Both the position numbers and the translations under genes were made by a program. The notes below the pieces were generated by a model. That model worked only from the letters and a program-made list of their open reading frames with translations. It was not told where the DNA came from and made no database searches. A stretch of DNA of 6,237 bases. Origin: Gammaproteobacteria bacterium. Its GTDB lineage: Bacteria > Pseudomonadota > Gammaproteobacteria > GRL18. The DNA lies in the NCBI GenBank assembly GCA_013139395.1, contig WTAX01000156.1:1-6237 (forward strand), read 5' to 3'. Within the stretch, counting starts at the first letter, position 1. Each line of letters starts with the position of its first letter. Positions 1 to 6,109 of this stretch are shown piece after piece.

Positions 1-19
1 TTTTTTTACTATCAGCAGC

Positions 20-868
20 TCACGAATCATTGCCTAAAATTTGTGCCAACTCAATTGAGCGATCTCTTGCACCTTCTAAAGCTTTGGCAAATAAAGCCTC
101 TAACTGGCCATCTTGCAGGATGCCAATGGCTTTTTCGGTGGTACCACCAGGTGAAGTAACTTTTTTTCTTAATGTCTCGGGAGAATCATTACTCTCAAGT
201 GCCATTTTAGATGCACCAAAAGCCGTTTGAATGGCTAATAAATGTGCTGTCTTTTCAGTTAAGCCTAATTGTATTCCGGCTTTTTCCATGGCATCAATAA
301 CCAGAAAAAAATATGCCGGGCCACTGCCGGATAAAGCGGTAACCGCGTCCATATCAGATTCATTTTCTAGCCATAGCGTGAGTCCGGCGGCACGTAGAAT
401 TGATTCTGCCAGAGTTTTTTGCTCATGAGTGACCTGTTTGTTGGCAAATAGTGCCGTAGCACCACTTTGTACTAATGCCGGGGTATTGGGCATACAACGT
501 ACCAGAGACAGACTGGATTGCTTGTCCTGATTTTCATTCAGCCAGGATTCGATGTCCTTACTTAGCACTCCGGCAGCGATAGAAATTACTAATGGCCTGG
601 TTTTAGCGACACTGGCTGCAATTTCAGTACAGACTTGTGCCAATTGCTGTGGTTTGACGGCAAGGATAATAATATCCACGGATTGGACTAATTCGATGTT
701 GCTATTGGTCATATTGACACTAAACTGGCTGGCTATTGGTGTCATTTTTTCGGTACTTGGATCACTGATCCATATATTTTGTCCTTTCATACCCGTTGAG
801 GTCAACCCGCCAATCAGGCTATATGCCATATTGCCGGAACCAATAAAACCAATTTTTTTGTTAATCAT
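20..868 (-). CDS. proC: Pyrroline-5-carboxylate reductase (ProC)
   Basis: Complete 282-residue protein, the usual length for this family. It catalyses the last step of proline synthesis: NAD(P)H-dependent reduction of 1-pyrroline-5-carboxylate to L-proline in the cytoplasm. Visible in the sequence are the N-terminal Rossmann motif GFIGSGNMA (residues 7-15), AVKPQ (70-74), RCMPNTP (124-130), the substrate-site stretch ALSGSGPAYFF (178-188) and VTSPGGTTEKA (237-247) in the C-terminal dimerisation domain. All are intact. The ATG at 866-868 begins directly before the Rossmann strand and has only a weak upstream GAG as ribosome-binding site. It lies downstream of yggS on the same strand, an order also found in Pseudomonas (yggS-proC), so co-transcription is the ancestral expectation. 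The 282-bp gap between them is mostly filled by a palindromic element, which may have altered its expression. I see no clear own promoter. Identification is firm. Confidence 0.97.
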   Translation of the reverse strand: MINKKIGFIGSGNMAYSLIGGLTSTGMKGQNIWISDPSTEKMTPIASQFSVNMTNSNIELVQSVDIIILAVKPQQLAQVCTEIAASVAKTRPLVISIAAGVLSKDIESWLNENQDKQSSLSLVRCMPNTPALVQSGATALFANKQVTHEQKTLAESILRAAGLTLWLENESDMDAVTALSGSGPAYFFLVIDAMEKAGIQLGLTEKTAHLLAIQTAFGASKMALESNDSPETLRKKVTSPGGTTEKAIGILQDGQLEALFAKALEGARDRSIELAQILGNDS

Positions 869-919
869 TTATCTCAATATCCAATGAATTGCCGTAAGCT
901 CTTAAAAACCTATATGAAT

Positions 920-1110
920 CTAGGAGCCTGTCCGAGAATAGAAAGCCTACTGCGGAAAAGCTGATTTTGGCCATATTTTCCTATCATTTTCATTTAATAG
1001 AACAACTATTGGCTTCAAATGATAGGAAAATCTGACTTTGCTATGCCCCTCTTTTTGGGTACAAAACAGCTTTCCCTCGCTACGACTTCTATTCTCGGAC
1101 AGGCTCCTAG
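920..1110. mobile_element. MITE-like palindromic element between yggS and proC
   Basis: The outer arms, 920-943 and 1087-1110, are a perfect 24-bp inverted repeat (CTAGGAGCCTGTCCGAGAAT... and its complement). A second perfect 15-bp inverted repeat sits inside (975-989 with 1017-1031), and a shorter match is AAAGCTG (957-963) with CAGCTTT (1067-1073). The whole element can therefore fold into one long imperfect hairpin. It has no credible open reading frame. CTAG occurs at both outer edges and could be a 4-bp target duplication. In that case the mobile part is 924-1106 (183 bp) with 20-bp terminal repeats starting GAGCCTGTCC. A YTAR-type target is known for IS5-group elements, so mobilisation by an IS5-like transposase is a reasonable inference, but I did not match the ends to a named element. 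Because CTAG is itself palindromic, the duplication could also be just TA. Removing it would leave about 95 bp between yggS and proC. Confidence 0.8.
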
Positions 1111-1150
1111 TAATTATAGCTTAGTTTTACGGGGATTAATAAAGATCTTA

Positions 1151-1840
1151 CTATTCTCTGGGGCCAAAAAGCGCAGTGCCTACTCGAATGATGGTAGCTC
1201 CTTCAATAATAGCAGATTCTAAATCATTGGACATTCCCATTGAAAGGGTATCCATGTTGAGCTTGAATTGTTTATTGAGTTGCTGCATGAGTTCATTTAA
1301 CTCATGAAAGGCCTTTTTTTGCTGAGTCACATTATCTGTTGGCTTAGGAATTGCCATAAGTCCCCGAATGGCTAAATGGGGTAAATCAATAATTTCTTCT
1401 ATAATGGAAAAAATTTCACTACTGGAAAAGCCTGATTTCTGTGTTTCCTGACTGATATTTATTTGCAGACAAATATTTAAAGGCAATGCCTTATCTGGAT
1501 ATTGTGCGCTTAACCTGCGGGCAATCTTGAGTCGATCAACTGAGTGCACCCATTGAAAATTTTGTGCAATGTCTTTGGTTTTATTTGATTGTATGGGACC
1601 AATAAAGTGCCAGATAATATCTGAATCAGTTGAGGCATTGATTTTTGTCAGTGCTTCCTGAAGATAGCTCTCACCAAAATCTCTTTGACCCAATTCATAG
1701 AGTGCGTGAATTTTTTCTAAAGAATGATGTTTGCTGACAGCAAGTAGAGTCACTGGATTGCCTGTAGAACGTCCACTCTGAGTAAATGCTTGTTCAATAC
1801 GCTGATTTATGTGAACGAATCGGTTTCTTGTATTGGTCAT
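1151..1840 (-). CDS. yggS: PLP homeostasis protein, YggS/PLPBP family
   Basis: Complete 229-residue protein, typical of the family. These cytoplasmic proteins bind pyridoxal 5'-phosphate in a TIM-barrel fold like the N-domain of alanine racemase; they are not known to be enzymes and keep free PLP and amino-acid pools in balance. The PLP lysine is K37 in LLAVSK (32-37). Other family marks are FGESYLQEA (55-63), HFIGPIQSNK (78-87), RGLMAIP (159-165), the phosphate-binding LSMGMSNDLESAI (199-211) and RVGTALFGPR (219-228). The FGE-S-YLQE segment has Ser where many homologues have Asn, a mild difference. The ATG at 1838-1840 gives an N-terminus that matches homologues in length, yet lacks a Shine-Dalgarno sequence; a promoter directly upstream suggests a leaderless message. 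It is divergent from pilT and probably first in a unit with proC, as in Pseudomonas. Confidence 0.96.
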   Translation of the reverse strand: MTNTRNRFVHINQRIEQAFTQSGRSTGNPVTLLAVSKHHSLEKIHALYELGQRDFGESYLQEALTKINASTDSDIIWHFIGPIQSNKTKDIAQNFQWVHSVDRLKIARRLSAQYPDKALPLNICLQINISQETQKSGFSSSEIFSIIEEIIDLPHLAIRGLMAIPKPTDNVTQQKKAFHELNELMQQLNKQFKLNMDTLSMGMSNDLESAIIEGATIIRVGTALFGPRE

Positions 1841-1845
1841 TTTGG

Positions 1846-1874
1846 TCTATACTGAATGTTAATCGTTGGTGCAA
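1846..1874 (-). promoter_or_regulatory. Candidate sigma70 promoter for yggS
   Basis: On the minus strand there is TTGCAC (1874-1869), a 17-bp spacer, then TATAGA (1851-1846). Both hexamers match the sigma70 consensus at four to five of six positions and the spacing is ideal. The -10 box ends only five bases before the yggS ATG, so transcription would begin within a base or two of the start codon. Promoter strength and start site are inferred only. Confidence 0.55.
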
Positions 1875-1917
1875 CTAAAAAATTATCATAAACTCATCAC
1901 TTTATTTGAGTTTGTCA

Positions 1918-1948
1918 GGCAGAGTTGAGATTAATCTATTACTCTGCC
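1918..1948. promoter_or_regulatory. Inverted repeat in the yggS-pilT divergent region, possible operator
   Basis: GGCAGAGT (1918-1925) and ACTCTGCC (1941-1948) are perfect complements. The space between them contains a further 10-bp palindrome, AGATTAATCT (1928-1937). The nested symmetry, without a following T tract, looks more like a protein-binding site than a terminator. It lies upstream of the candidate pilT promoter and about 45 bp beyond the -35 box of yggS, so it could serve either gene. No regulator can be named. Confidence 0.35.
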
Positions 1949-1971
1949 TTATCCTGTATTAGAGTGACTAA

Positions 1972-1999
1972 TAGACTTTTTATTCACTCATGCGATAAT
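1972..1999 (+). promoter_or_regulatory. Weak candidate sigma70 promoter for pilT
   Basis: TAGACT (1972-1977) is followed after 16 bp by GATAAT (1994-1999). The -10 box differs from consensus at one position, the -35 box at two. Transcription would start near 2006, giving a leader of roughly 57 nt that begins just before the hairpin at 2011-2037. No GG-N10-GC sigma54 pattern was noticed. Confidence 0.35.
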
Positions 2000-2010
2000 T
2001 ATAACAAGTA

Positions 2011-2037
2011 TGCCTTTTAAATGCTTTTTAAAAGGCA
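2011..2037 (+). promoter_or_regulatory. Stem-loop in the pilT leader
   Basis: TGCCTTTTAAA (2011-2021) pairs perfectly with TTTAAAAGGCA (2027-2037) around the 5-nt loop TGCTT. It is followed by ACTTTAAC... rather than a T run, so it is not a standard factor-independent terminator. With the candidate promoter it would sit at the extreme 5' end of the pilT message, where hairpins often protect RNA. That role is inference. Confidence 0.4.
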
Positions 2038-2062
2038 CTTTAACATTGAATAGTGAAAAATC

Positions 2063-3100
2063 ATGGATATAACAGAACTGCTTGCCTTTAGTGCAAAGAA
2101 TAATGCCTCGGATTTACATCTATCAGCTGGACTTCCCCCTATGATACGGGTAGATGGTGATATCAGGCGAGTTAATGTGCCGCCATTAGAACACCGTGAA
2201 GTGCACGACATGGTGTATGATATTATGAATGATAAACAGCGTAAGGACTTTGAAGAGTTCCTGGAAACCGATTTTTCATTTGAAGTACCCGGTCTGGCTC
2301 GCTTCAGGGTCAATGCCTTTAATCAGAATCGTGGTGCTGGTGCTGTTTTTCGTACCATTCCTTCCAATGTTTTGTCTCTTGAAGAGCTTGGAGCTCCGGC
2401 GATATTTAAAGATATTTGTGAAAATAAGCGTGGCATTATTTTGGTGACGGGGCCTACGGGTTCAGGTAAATCCACTACCTTAGCGGCTATGATGGATCAC
2501 TTAAATGACACGATTTACGAACATATTTTGACGGTAGAAGATCCCATCGAATTTGTGCACGAAAGTAAAAAATGTCTGGTTAATCAGCGTGAGGTGCACC
2601 GGGATACACTGGGCTTTAATGAGGCGCTGCGTTCTGCACTACGTGAAGACCCGGATATTATTCTGGTAGGGGAATTACGTGATCTGGAAACCATTCGACT
2701 GGCCTTAACTGCAGCAGAAACAGGGCACCTGGTTTTTGGTACACTACACACCAGCTCCGCGGCAAAAACCATTGACCGTATTATTGATGTCTTTCCCGCA
2801 GCAGAAAAAGACATGGTACGTGCCATGCTATCAGAATCATTACGGGCGGTGATTTCCCAGACTTTGATGAAAAAAAATGGCGGCGGGCGTCTTGCTGCTC
2901 ATGAAATTATGATTGGCACGCCGGCGATTCGAAATTTGATCCGTGAAGGTAAAGTTGCACAAATGTATTCAGCCATTCAAACCGGACAGAATATTGGTAT
3001 GCAGACTCTGGATCAAAATCTTAAGATACTATTAGGCCAGGGTATGATCAGCAAGGCTGATGCAATTTCCTATGCAGCCAATAAAGATGATTTTTTATAA
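2063..3100 (+). CDS. pilT: Type IV pilus retraction ATPase PilT
   Basis: Complete 345-residue protein, the normal PilT length. PilT is a hexameric cytoplasmic AAA-like secretion ATPase at the pilus base that drives depolymerisation of pilin, and hence twitching motility and DNA uptake. An N-terminal PAS-like domain (about 1-100) opens with DITELLAFSAKNNASDLHLS. The catalytic domain has Walker A GPTGSGKST (130-138), the Asp box LTVEDPIEF (156-164), Walker B DIILVGELRD (198-207) with E204, and the His box GHLVFGTLHT (221-230) with H222 and H229. The AIRNLIREGK motif (288-297), specific to PilT and needed for retraction, is present. The start at ATG 2063 agrees with homologues; the ribosome-binding site (AGTGAAA) is weak. 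pilU follows after 18 bp, so the two are surely one transcript. Nothing is damaged. Confidence 0.98.
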   Translation: MDITELLAFSAKNNASDLHLSAGLPPMIRVDGDIRRVNVPPLEHREVHDMVYDIMNDKQRKDFEEFLETDFSFEVPGLARFRVNAFNQNRGAGAVFRTIPSNVLSLEELGAPAIFKDICENKRGIILVTGPTGSGKSTTLAAMMDHLNDTIYEHILTVEDPIEFVHESKKCLVNQREVHRDTLGFNEALRSALREDPDIILVGELRDLETIRLALTAAETGHLVFGTLHTSSAAKTIDRIIDVFPAAEKDMVRAMLSESLRAVISQTLMKKNGGGRLAAHEIMIGTPAIRNLIREGKVAQMYSAIQTGQNIGMQTLDQNLKILLGQGMISKADAISYAANKDDFL

Positions 3101-3103
3101 TTT

Positions 3104-3108
3104 AAAGG
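3104..3108 (+). promoter_or_regulatory. Ribosome-binding site of pilU
   Basis: AAAGG lies 10 bases before the ATG at 3119 in the short pilT-pilU gap. It supports this ATG as the start and independent translation initiation on a shared message. Confidence 0.6.
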
Positions 3109-3118
3109 TAAAAAACAG

Positions 3119-4279
3119 ATGGATTTTGATTCATTATTAAAATTGATGGTGCATAAAAAAGCATCTGATTTATTTATTACAGTAGGAACACCCCCATCCA
3201 TGAAAGTGAATGGCAAGATATCTCCTGTAACAAAAAAATCATTGAATTCAACTCAGGCACATCAGATTGTGACTGGTATCATGAGTGATAAGTTACGTGC
3301 ACAATTTGAAGAAGAGCATGAATGTAACTTTGCCATTAGTCGTTCAGGCGTAGGCCGCTTTCGTGTCAGTGCCTTTATGCAGCGCAATCAGGTCGGTATG
3401 GTGTTACGCCGGATTGAAACCACCATTCCAACCTATAAAGATTTGAAACTGCCGGAAATTGTTAAAGATTTAGCCATGACCAAACGTGGCCTGATTATCT
3501 TTGTCGGTGCAACAGGCTCCGGTAAATCAACTTCACTCGCCTCTATGATTGGCTATCGCAATCAAAATGGCAGCGGGCATATTATTACCATCGAAGATCC
3601 CATTGAATTTGTTCATAATCATGGTGGCTGTATTATTACGCAGCGTGAAGTGTGTATTGATACCGATTCATTTGAAGTCGCCTTAAAAAATACTCTGCGT
3701 CAGGCACCTGATGTGATTCTAATTGGCGAGATTCGTACCAGGGAAACTATGGACCATGCTATTGTCTTTGCAGAAACCGGTCATTTATGCCTGGCAACTC
3801 TGCATGCTAATAATGCTAACCAGGCCATTGATCGAATTATTAACTTCTTTCCTGAAGAACGCAAACGGCAGCTTTTAATGGATTTATCACTGAATATGCG
3901 TGCCTTTGTGGCACAGCAGTTGATTCCCACTCCTGATGGTAAAGGTCGAAGAGCGGCGGTAGAAATTATGATCAACTCACCTTTGATGTCTGATTATATT
4001 CGAGAAGGTGAGGTCCACAAGCTTAAAGAGGTTATCAAAAAATCTCGTGAAGAAGGTATGCAAACCTTTGATCAGGCTCTCTATGACTTATATCGAAGTG
4101 AGTCTATTACCTATGAGGATGCCCTGCACCATGCTGATTCACCCAATGATCTGCGCTTAATGATTAAACTGGGCGATGAAGAAGCCTCTGAATCAATGGG
4201 CTCTTCTCTTGAGGGTGTCAGCTTTACAGATACACGTGATGAAAAAGATAGTGGCTTTGGTGGTATGGGGCTGAGTTAG
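3119..4279 (+). CDS. pilU: Type IV pilus accessory retraction ATPase PilU
   Basis: Complete 386-residue PilT paralogue. PilU forms hexamers that work with PilT and add retraction force; in studied species it depends on PilT for this. The N-terminal domain begins DFDSLLKLMVHKKASDLFI. The ATPase core shows Walker A GATGSGKST (130-138), Asp box ITIEDPIEF (156-164), Walker B DVILIGEIRT (198-207) with E204, and His box GHLCLATLHA (221-230). Where PilT has AIRNLIRE, this protein has LMSDYIREGE (289-298), which together with NHGGCIITQRE (167-177) separates PilU from PilT. The tail (about 350-386) is acidic and glycine-rich (LGDEEASESMG, then GFGGMGLS), as is usual for PilU. It is second in the pilTU operon. 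The message runs into a non-coding gap in which the first structure is a 33-bp-stem hairpin beginning 39 bases after the stop. Confidence 0.97.
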   Translation: MDFDSLLKLMVHKKASDLFITVGTPPSMKVNGKISPVTKKSLNSTQAHQIVTGIMSDKLRAQFEEEHECNFAISRSGVGRFRVSAFMQRNQVGMVLRRIETTIPTYKDLKLPEIVKDLAMTKRGLIIFVGATGSGKSTSLASMIGYRNQNGSGHIITIEDPIEFVHNHGGCIITQREVCIDTDSFEVALKNTLRQAPDVILIGEIRTRETMDHAIVFAETGHLCLATLHANNANQAIDRIINFFPEERKRQLLMDLSLNMRAFVAQQLIPTPDGKGRRAAVEIMINSPLMSDYIREGEVHKLKEVIKKSREEGMQTFDQALYDLYRSESITYEDALHHADSPNDLRLMIKLGDEEASESMGSSLEGVSFTDTRDEKDSGFGGMGLS

Positions 4280-4317
4280 AAAGGGCGTTCGGCTAAATGA
4301 TTTTTGGTTAAAACCGA

Positions 4318-4437
4318 GGCAGGTATGGGAGGTGATGCTAAGTTCCAGGGACGCTTTAAACACATCCCTGTGACGCTCATCCTCGCCATCCATGGCTCGA
4401 AAAGCCCTGGAACTTAGCATCACCTCCCATACCTGCC
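4318..4437 (-). repeat. 120-nt hairpin repeat element, copy 1 (near pilU 3' end)
   Basis: Perfect 33-nt inverted arms (4318-4350 and 4405-4437) enclose a 54-nt apical region. Read on the minus strand, the apex has a small stem GCC-ATGGAT-GGC (4396-4385), then GAGCGT, then CAC-AGGGAT-GTG (4372-4361), then AAAGCGT leading into CCC of the second arm. The same layout and core occur at 4586-4705 on the plus strand. It starts 39 bases after the pilU stop, so it is probably transcribed as part of the pilU 3' end. It has no protein, and I see no clear target duplication at its edges. It could be a REP-like or MITE-like repeat or a structured RNA that ends or protects messages. Confidence 0.75.
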
Positions 4438-4585
4438 ACTACCAGCATCATTTACCTCACTTACCTCACTTGAGGCTGAAAAGAAAAAGCTAGTGCATCA
4501 CTTTGAATTTATACATTTTTCTCTTGATGTTGCTTTGGTTTTTATTTTTCTTTTGGACAGCTCGGGAACAAATAAATGACGTAGA

Positions 4586-4705
4586 GATTGTGTGGTATGC
4601 TGGTGCGTCTGGATGGGGTTTCTGAAAACATGGATGTTTTCATTAAGCATTTACATGGACGTACTAGAGCGTCCCCAGCCAGACGCACCAGCATACCCCG
4701 CAATC
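4586..4705 (+). repeat. 120-nt hairpin repeat element, copy 2 (near pyrC' 3' end)
   Basis: Arms of 33 nt (4586-4618 and 4673-4705) pair with only three mismatches, including a perfect 19-bp core (4594-4612 with 4679-4697, GGTATGCTGGTGCGTCTGG). The 54-nt apex on the plus strand carries GAAAAC-ATGGAT-GTTTTC (4624-4641), then AAGCAT, then TAC-ATGGAC-GTA (4652-4663), then AGAGCGT into CCCC of the second arm. Total length, arm length and apex length equal those of copy 1, although most arm bases differ. It lies 84 bases beyond the pyrC' stop codon, within the likely 3' untranslated stretch of that message. Confidence 0.75.
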
Positions 4706-4789
4706 GGTTTTATATACACTCACTAAATAAGCGCTTAGGTAGTTTTGCTGTCATTTAAGCAAAGTACGCATCTCTGTGATGGCACCCGG

Positions 4790-6109
4790 TTATTGGCTTG
4801 AAAAAACCATTTCACCAGACTTAATCGTATAATTTACTTTACCTTTTAATTCCCAGCTATGGAACGGTGTGTTCTTTCCCTGGCTTAAGAGTTTTTCCCG
4901 ATCAACGACCCAGTATTCCTGGGGATCAAAAATACAAATATCCGCATCACTGCCAATACTTAGAGTGCCTTCCCGGAGACCGAGTGTTTTTGCCGGTTGT
5001 AATGTTAGACGGGCAATCACATCACTGAGTGACATAGCCTGATCATCAATCATTTTTAATGCTAAAGGCAAGAGCGTTTCTACTCCACTGATACCTGCTT
5101 CTGTTTCAGCAAAGGGCGCCAGTTTGGCGTCACTGCTATGAGGCTGGTGGTCAGATACAATACTGCTGATAACCCCTGACTTTAAGCCCTGACGTAAGGC
5201 ATCCTGATCTCGTTGGGTTCTTAAGGGAGGAATGACATGGCAGTTGCTGTCAAAATAACCAATATCCATTTCTGTCAGGTGTAAGTGATGTGCAGTGACA
5301 TCTGCTGTGACGGGCAGGCCGTCTTCCTGTGCCTGTTGAACTAATTGAACTGCTTTTGCACTGGATAGCTGGCAAAAATGGGCTGTTGCACCGGTGAGTT
5401 CAATCAGCTGCAGATCCCTTGCAATGGCAACGGTCTCAGCACAAACGGGAATGCCTGCTAAACCTAATCGGGTGCTGACTGCACCTTCATGGGCGCAGCC
5501 ATCGCTGAGCCAGGGATCAAAAGCCTGAATAAATACGGTAATATCATGACTGGCAGCATACTCAAGTGCTCTTCTCATGACTAAGGTGCTTTTTACCGGC
5601 TGTAATGCATTGGTTGTGCCGACACAGCCGGCATCTTTTAATTCACGCATTTCACTGAGTTTTTCGCCTTTTAATTGCTGTGTCAGAGCGCTGAGTGTAA
5701 ACACCTTAGCAACACCCTCGGTTTCAGCCTTAAGGCGTATTAACTTGACCATAGCGGCATTATCAATAATAGGAACGGTATCAGGCGGGCAACACAATGC
5801 GGTCACCCCGCCGGCAACAGCGGCCTTCGTTTCTGATGCAATCGTGCCTTTTGTTTCATAACTGGGCTCACGCAGGCGAAAGCGTAAGTCAATGAGTCCG
5901 AGACAAACAATTTGCTCTCTGGCATCAATAACCTGTTGGGCAATGAAATTGTCCGGTGCATCACCCAGAGCAATGATTTTTCCATATTGCAGGTGAACAT
6001 CCATCTGCTGATCAATTTGATTAGCAGGGTCAATAACACGGCCATTGATAATACTGATGGCCGGGTGATTGGAGGCAAGGGCTGACGCTAATTGAGTAAT
6101 ATCAGACAT
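4790..6109 (-). CDS. pyrC': Dihydroorotase-like PyrC', probably non-catalytic ATCase partner
   Basis: Complete 439-residue member of the amidohydrolase/dihydroorotase family, type I-like in length. The fold marks are present: GLIDLRFRLREP (71-82), TKAAVAGGVTALCCPPDT (94-111), TAHHLHLTE (272-280) and SDHQPH (319-324). However, the metal-binding HxH is replaced by R76 and R78, the usual HAE ligand position reads Q195-A-F, and the H-V-S ligand position reads Q247-L-S. D320 and H274/H275 remain. Such a set should not hold the catalytic zinc pair, so the protein is expected to be inactive as a dihydroorotase. In Pseudomonas a comparable PyrC' is known to be structural, holding PyrB in an active aspartate transcarbamoylase dodecamer. 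Its ATG overlaps the pyrB stop (TAATG), which fits coupled translation and a one-to-one complex. A true PyrC would then be encoded elsewhere. A GGAGGA site supports the start. Confidence 0.93.
   Translation of the reverse strand: MSDITQLASALASNHPAISIINGRVIDPANQIDQQMDVHLQYGKIIALGDAPDNFIAQQVIDAREQIVCLGLIDLRFRLREPSYETKGTIASETKAAVAGGVTALCCPPDTVPIIDNAAMVKLIRLKAETEGVAKVFTLSALTQQLKGEKLSEMRELKDAGCVGTTNALQPVKSTLVMRRALEYAASHDITVFIQAFDPWLSDGCAHEGAVSTRLGLAGIPVCAETVAIARDLQLIELTGATAHFCQLSSAKAVQLVQQAQEDGLPVTADVTAHHLHLTEMDIGYFDSNCHVIPPLRTQRDQDALRQGLKSGVISSIVSDHQPHSSDAKLAPFAETEAGISGVETLLPLALKMIDDQAMSLSDVIARLTLQPAKTLGLREGTLSIGSDADICIFDPQEYWVVDREKLLSQGKNTPFHSWELKGKVNYTIKSGEMVFSSQ

Larger units (their letters stand above)
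4280..4789. other. 510-bp non-coding gap between convergent pilU and pyrC'
   Basis: No reading frame here looks like a gene. The gap contains two 120-nt hairpin elements (described separately) and about 150 bp between them. That middle part holds a tandem 9-bp direct repeat TTACCTCAC (4452-4460, 4461-4469) that runs into a small CCTCA/TGAGG palindrome (4464-4475), then AT-rich sequence without recognisable signal. Near pyrC' there are a TAAGCGCTTA palindrome (4728-4737) and a weak 6-bp stem TTTGCT/AGCAAA (4744-4749, 4758-4763). No classical GC-stem plus T-run terminator is present for either gene. Confidence 0.8.

Noticed and set aside
1019..1222. Plus-strand 67-codon frame starting in the palindromic element
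   Set aside because: It spans the element's right half and runs antisense into the yggS 3' end; no transposase similarity, so it is not the element's gene.
4168..4279. Acidic, Gly-rich PilU tail as a frameshift product or fusion
   Set aside because: PilU proteins are normally about 380 residues with a variable acidic tail, so the length and composition are expected.
4351..4380. Attachment site or integron attC at the hairpin elements
   Set aside because: Long 33-bp stems with a structured apex do not show the R/L box GTTRRRY pattern of attC sites, and there is no integrase in the window.
4193..4423. Minus-strand reading frame of 76 codons across the pilU end and copy 1 of the hairpin element
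   Set aside because: It is antisense to the conserved pilU tail and runs into a repeat arm; the product has no recognisable family and no ribosome-binding site of note.
4452..4469. Tandem TTACCTCAC repeat as a CRISPR-like or iteron array
   Set aside because: Only two 9-bp units without spacers; too little for an array or an origin.
4728..4763. TAAGCGCTTA palindrome and TTTGCT/AGCAAA stem as a terminator for pyrC'
   Set aside because: Stems are short and AT-rich and lack a following T run on the minus strand; too weak to call.
5803..6078. Minus-strand 91-codon frame inside pyrC'
   Set aside because: It is a shifted frame within a fully conserved gene on the same strand; composition is that of a shadow frame.
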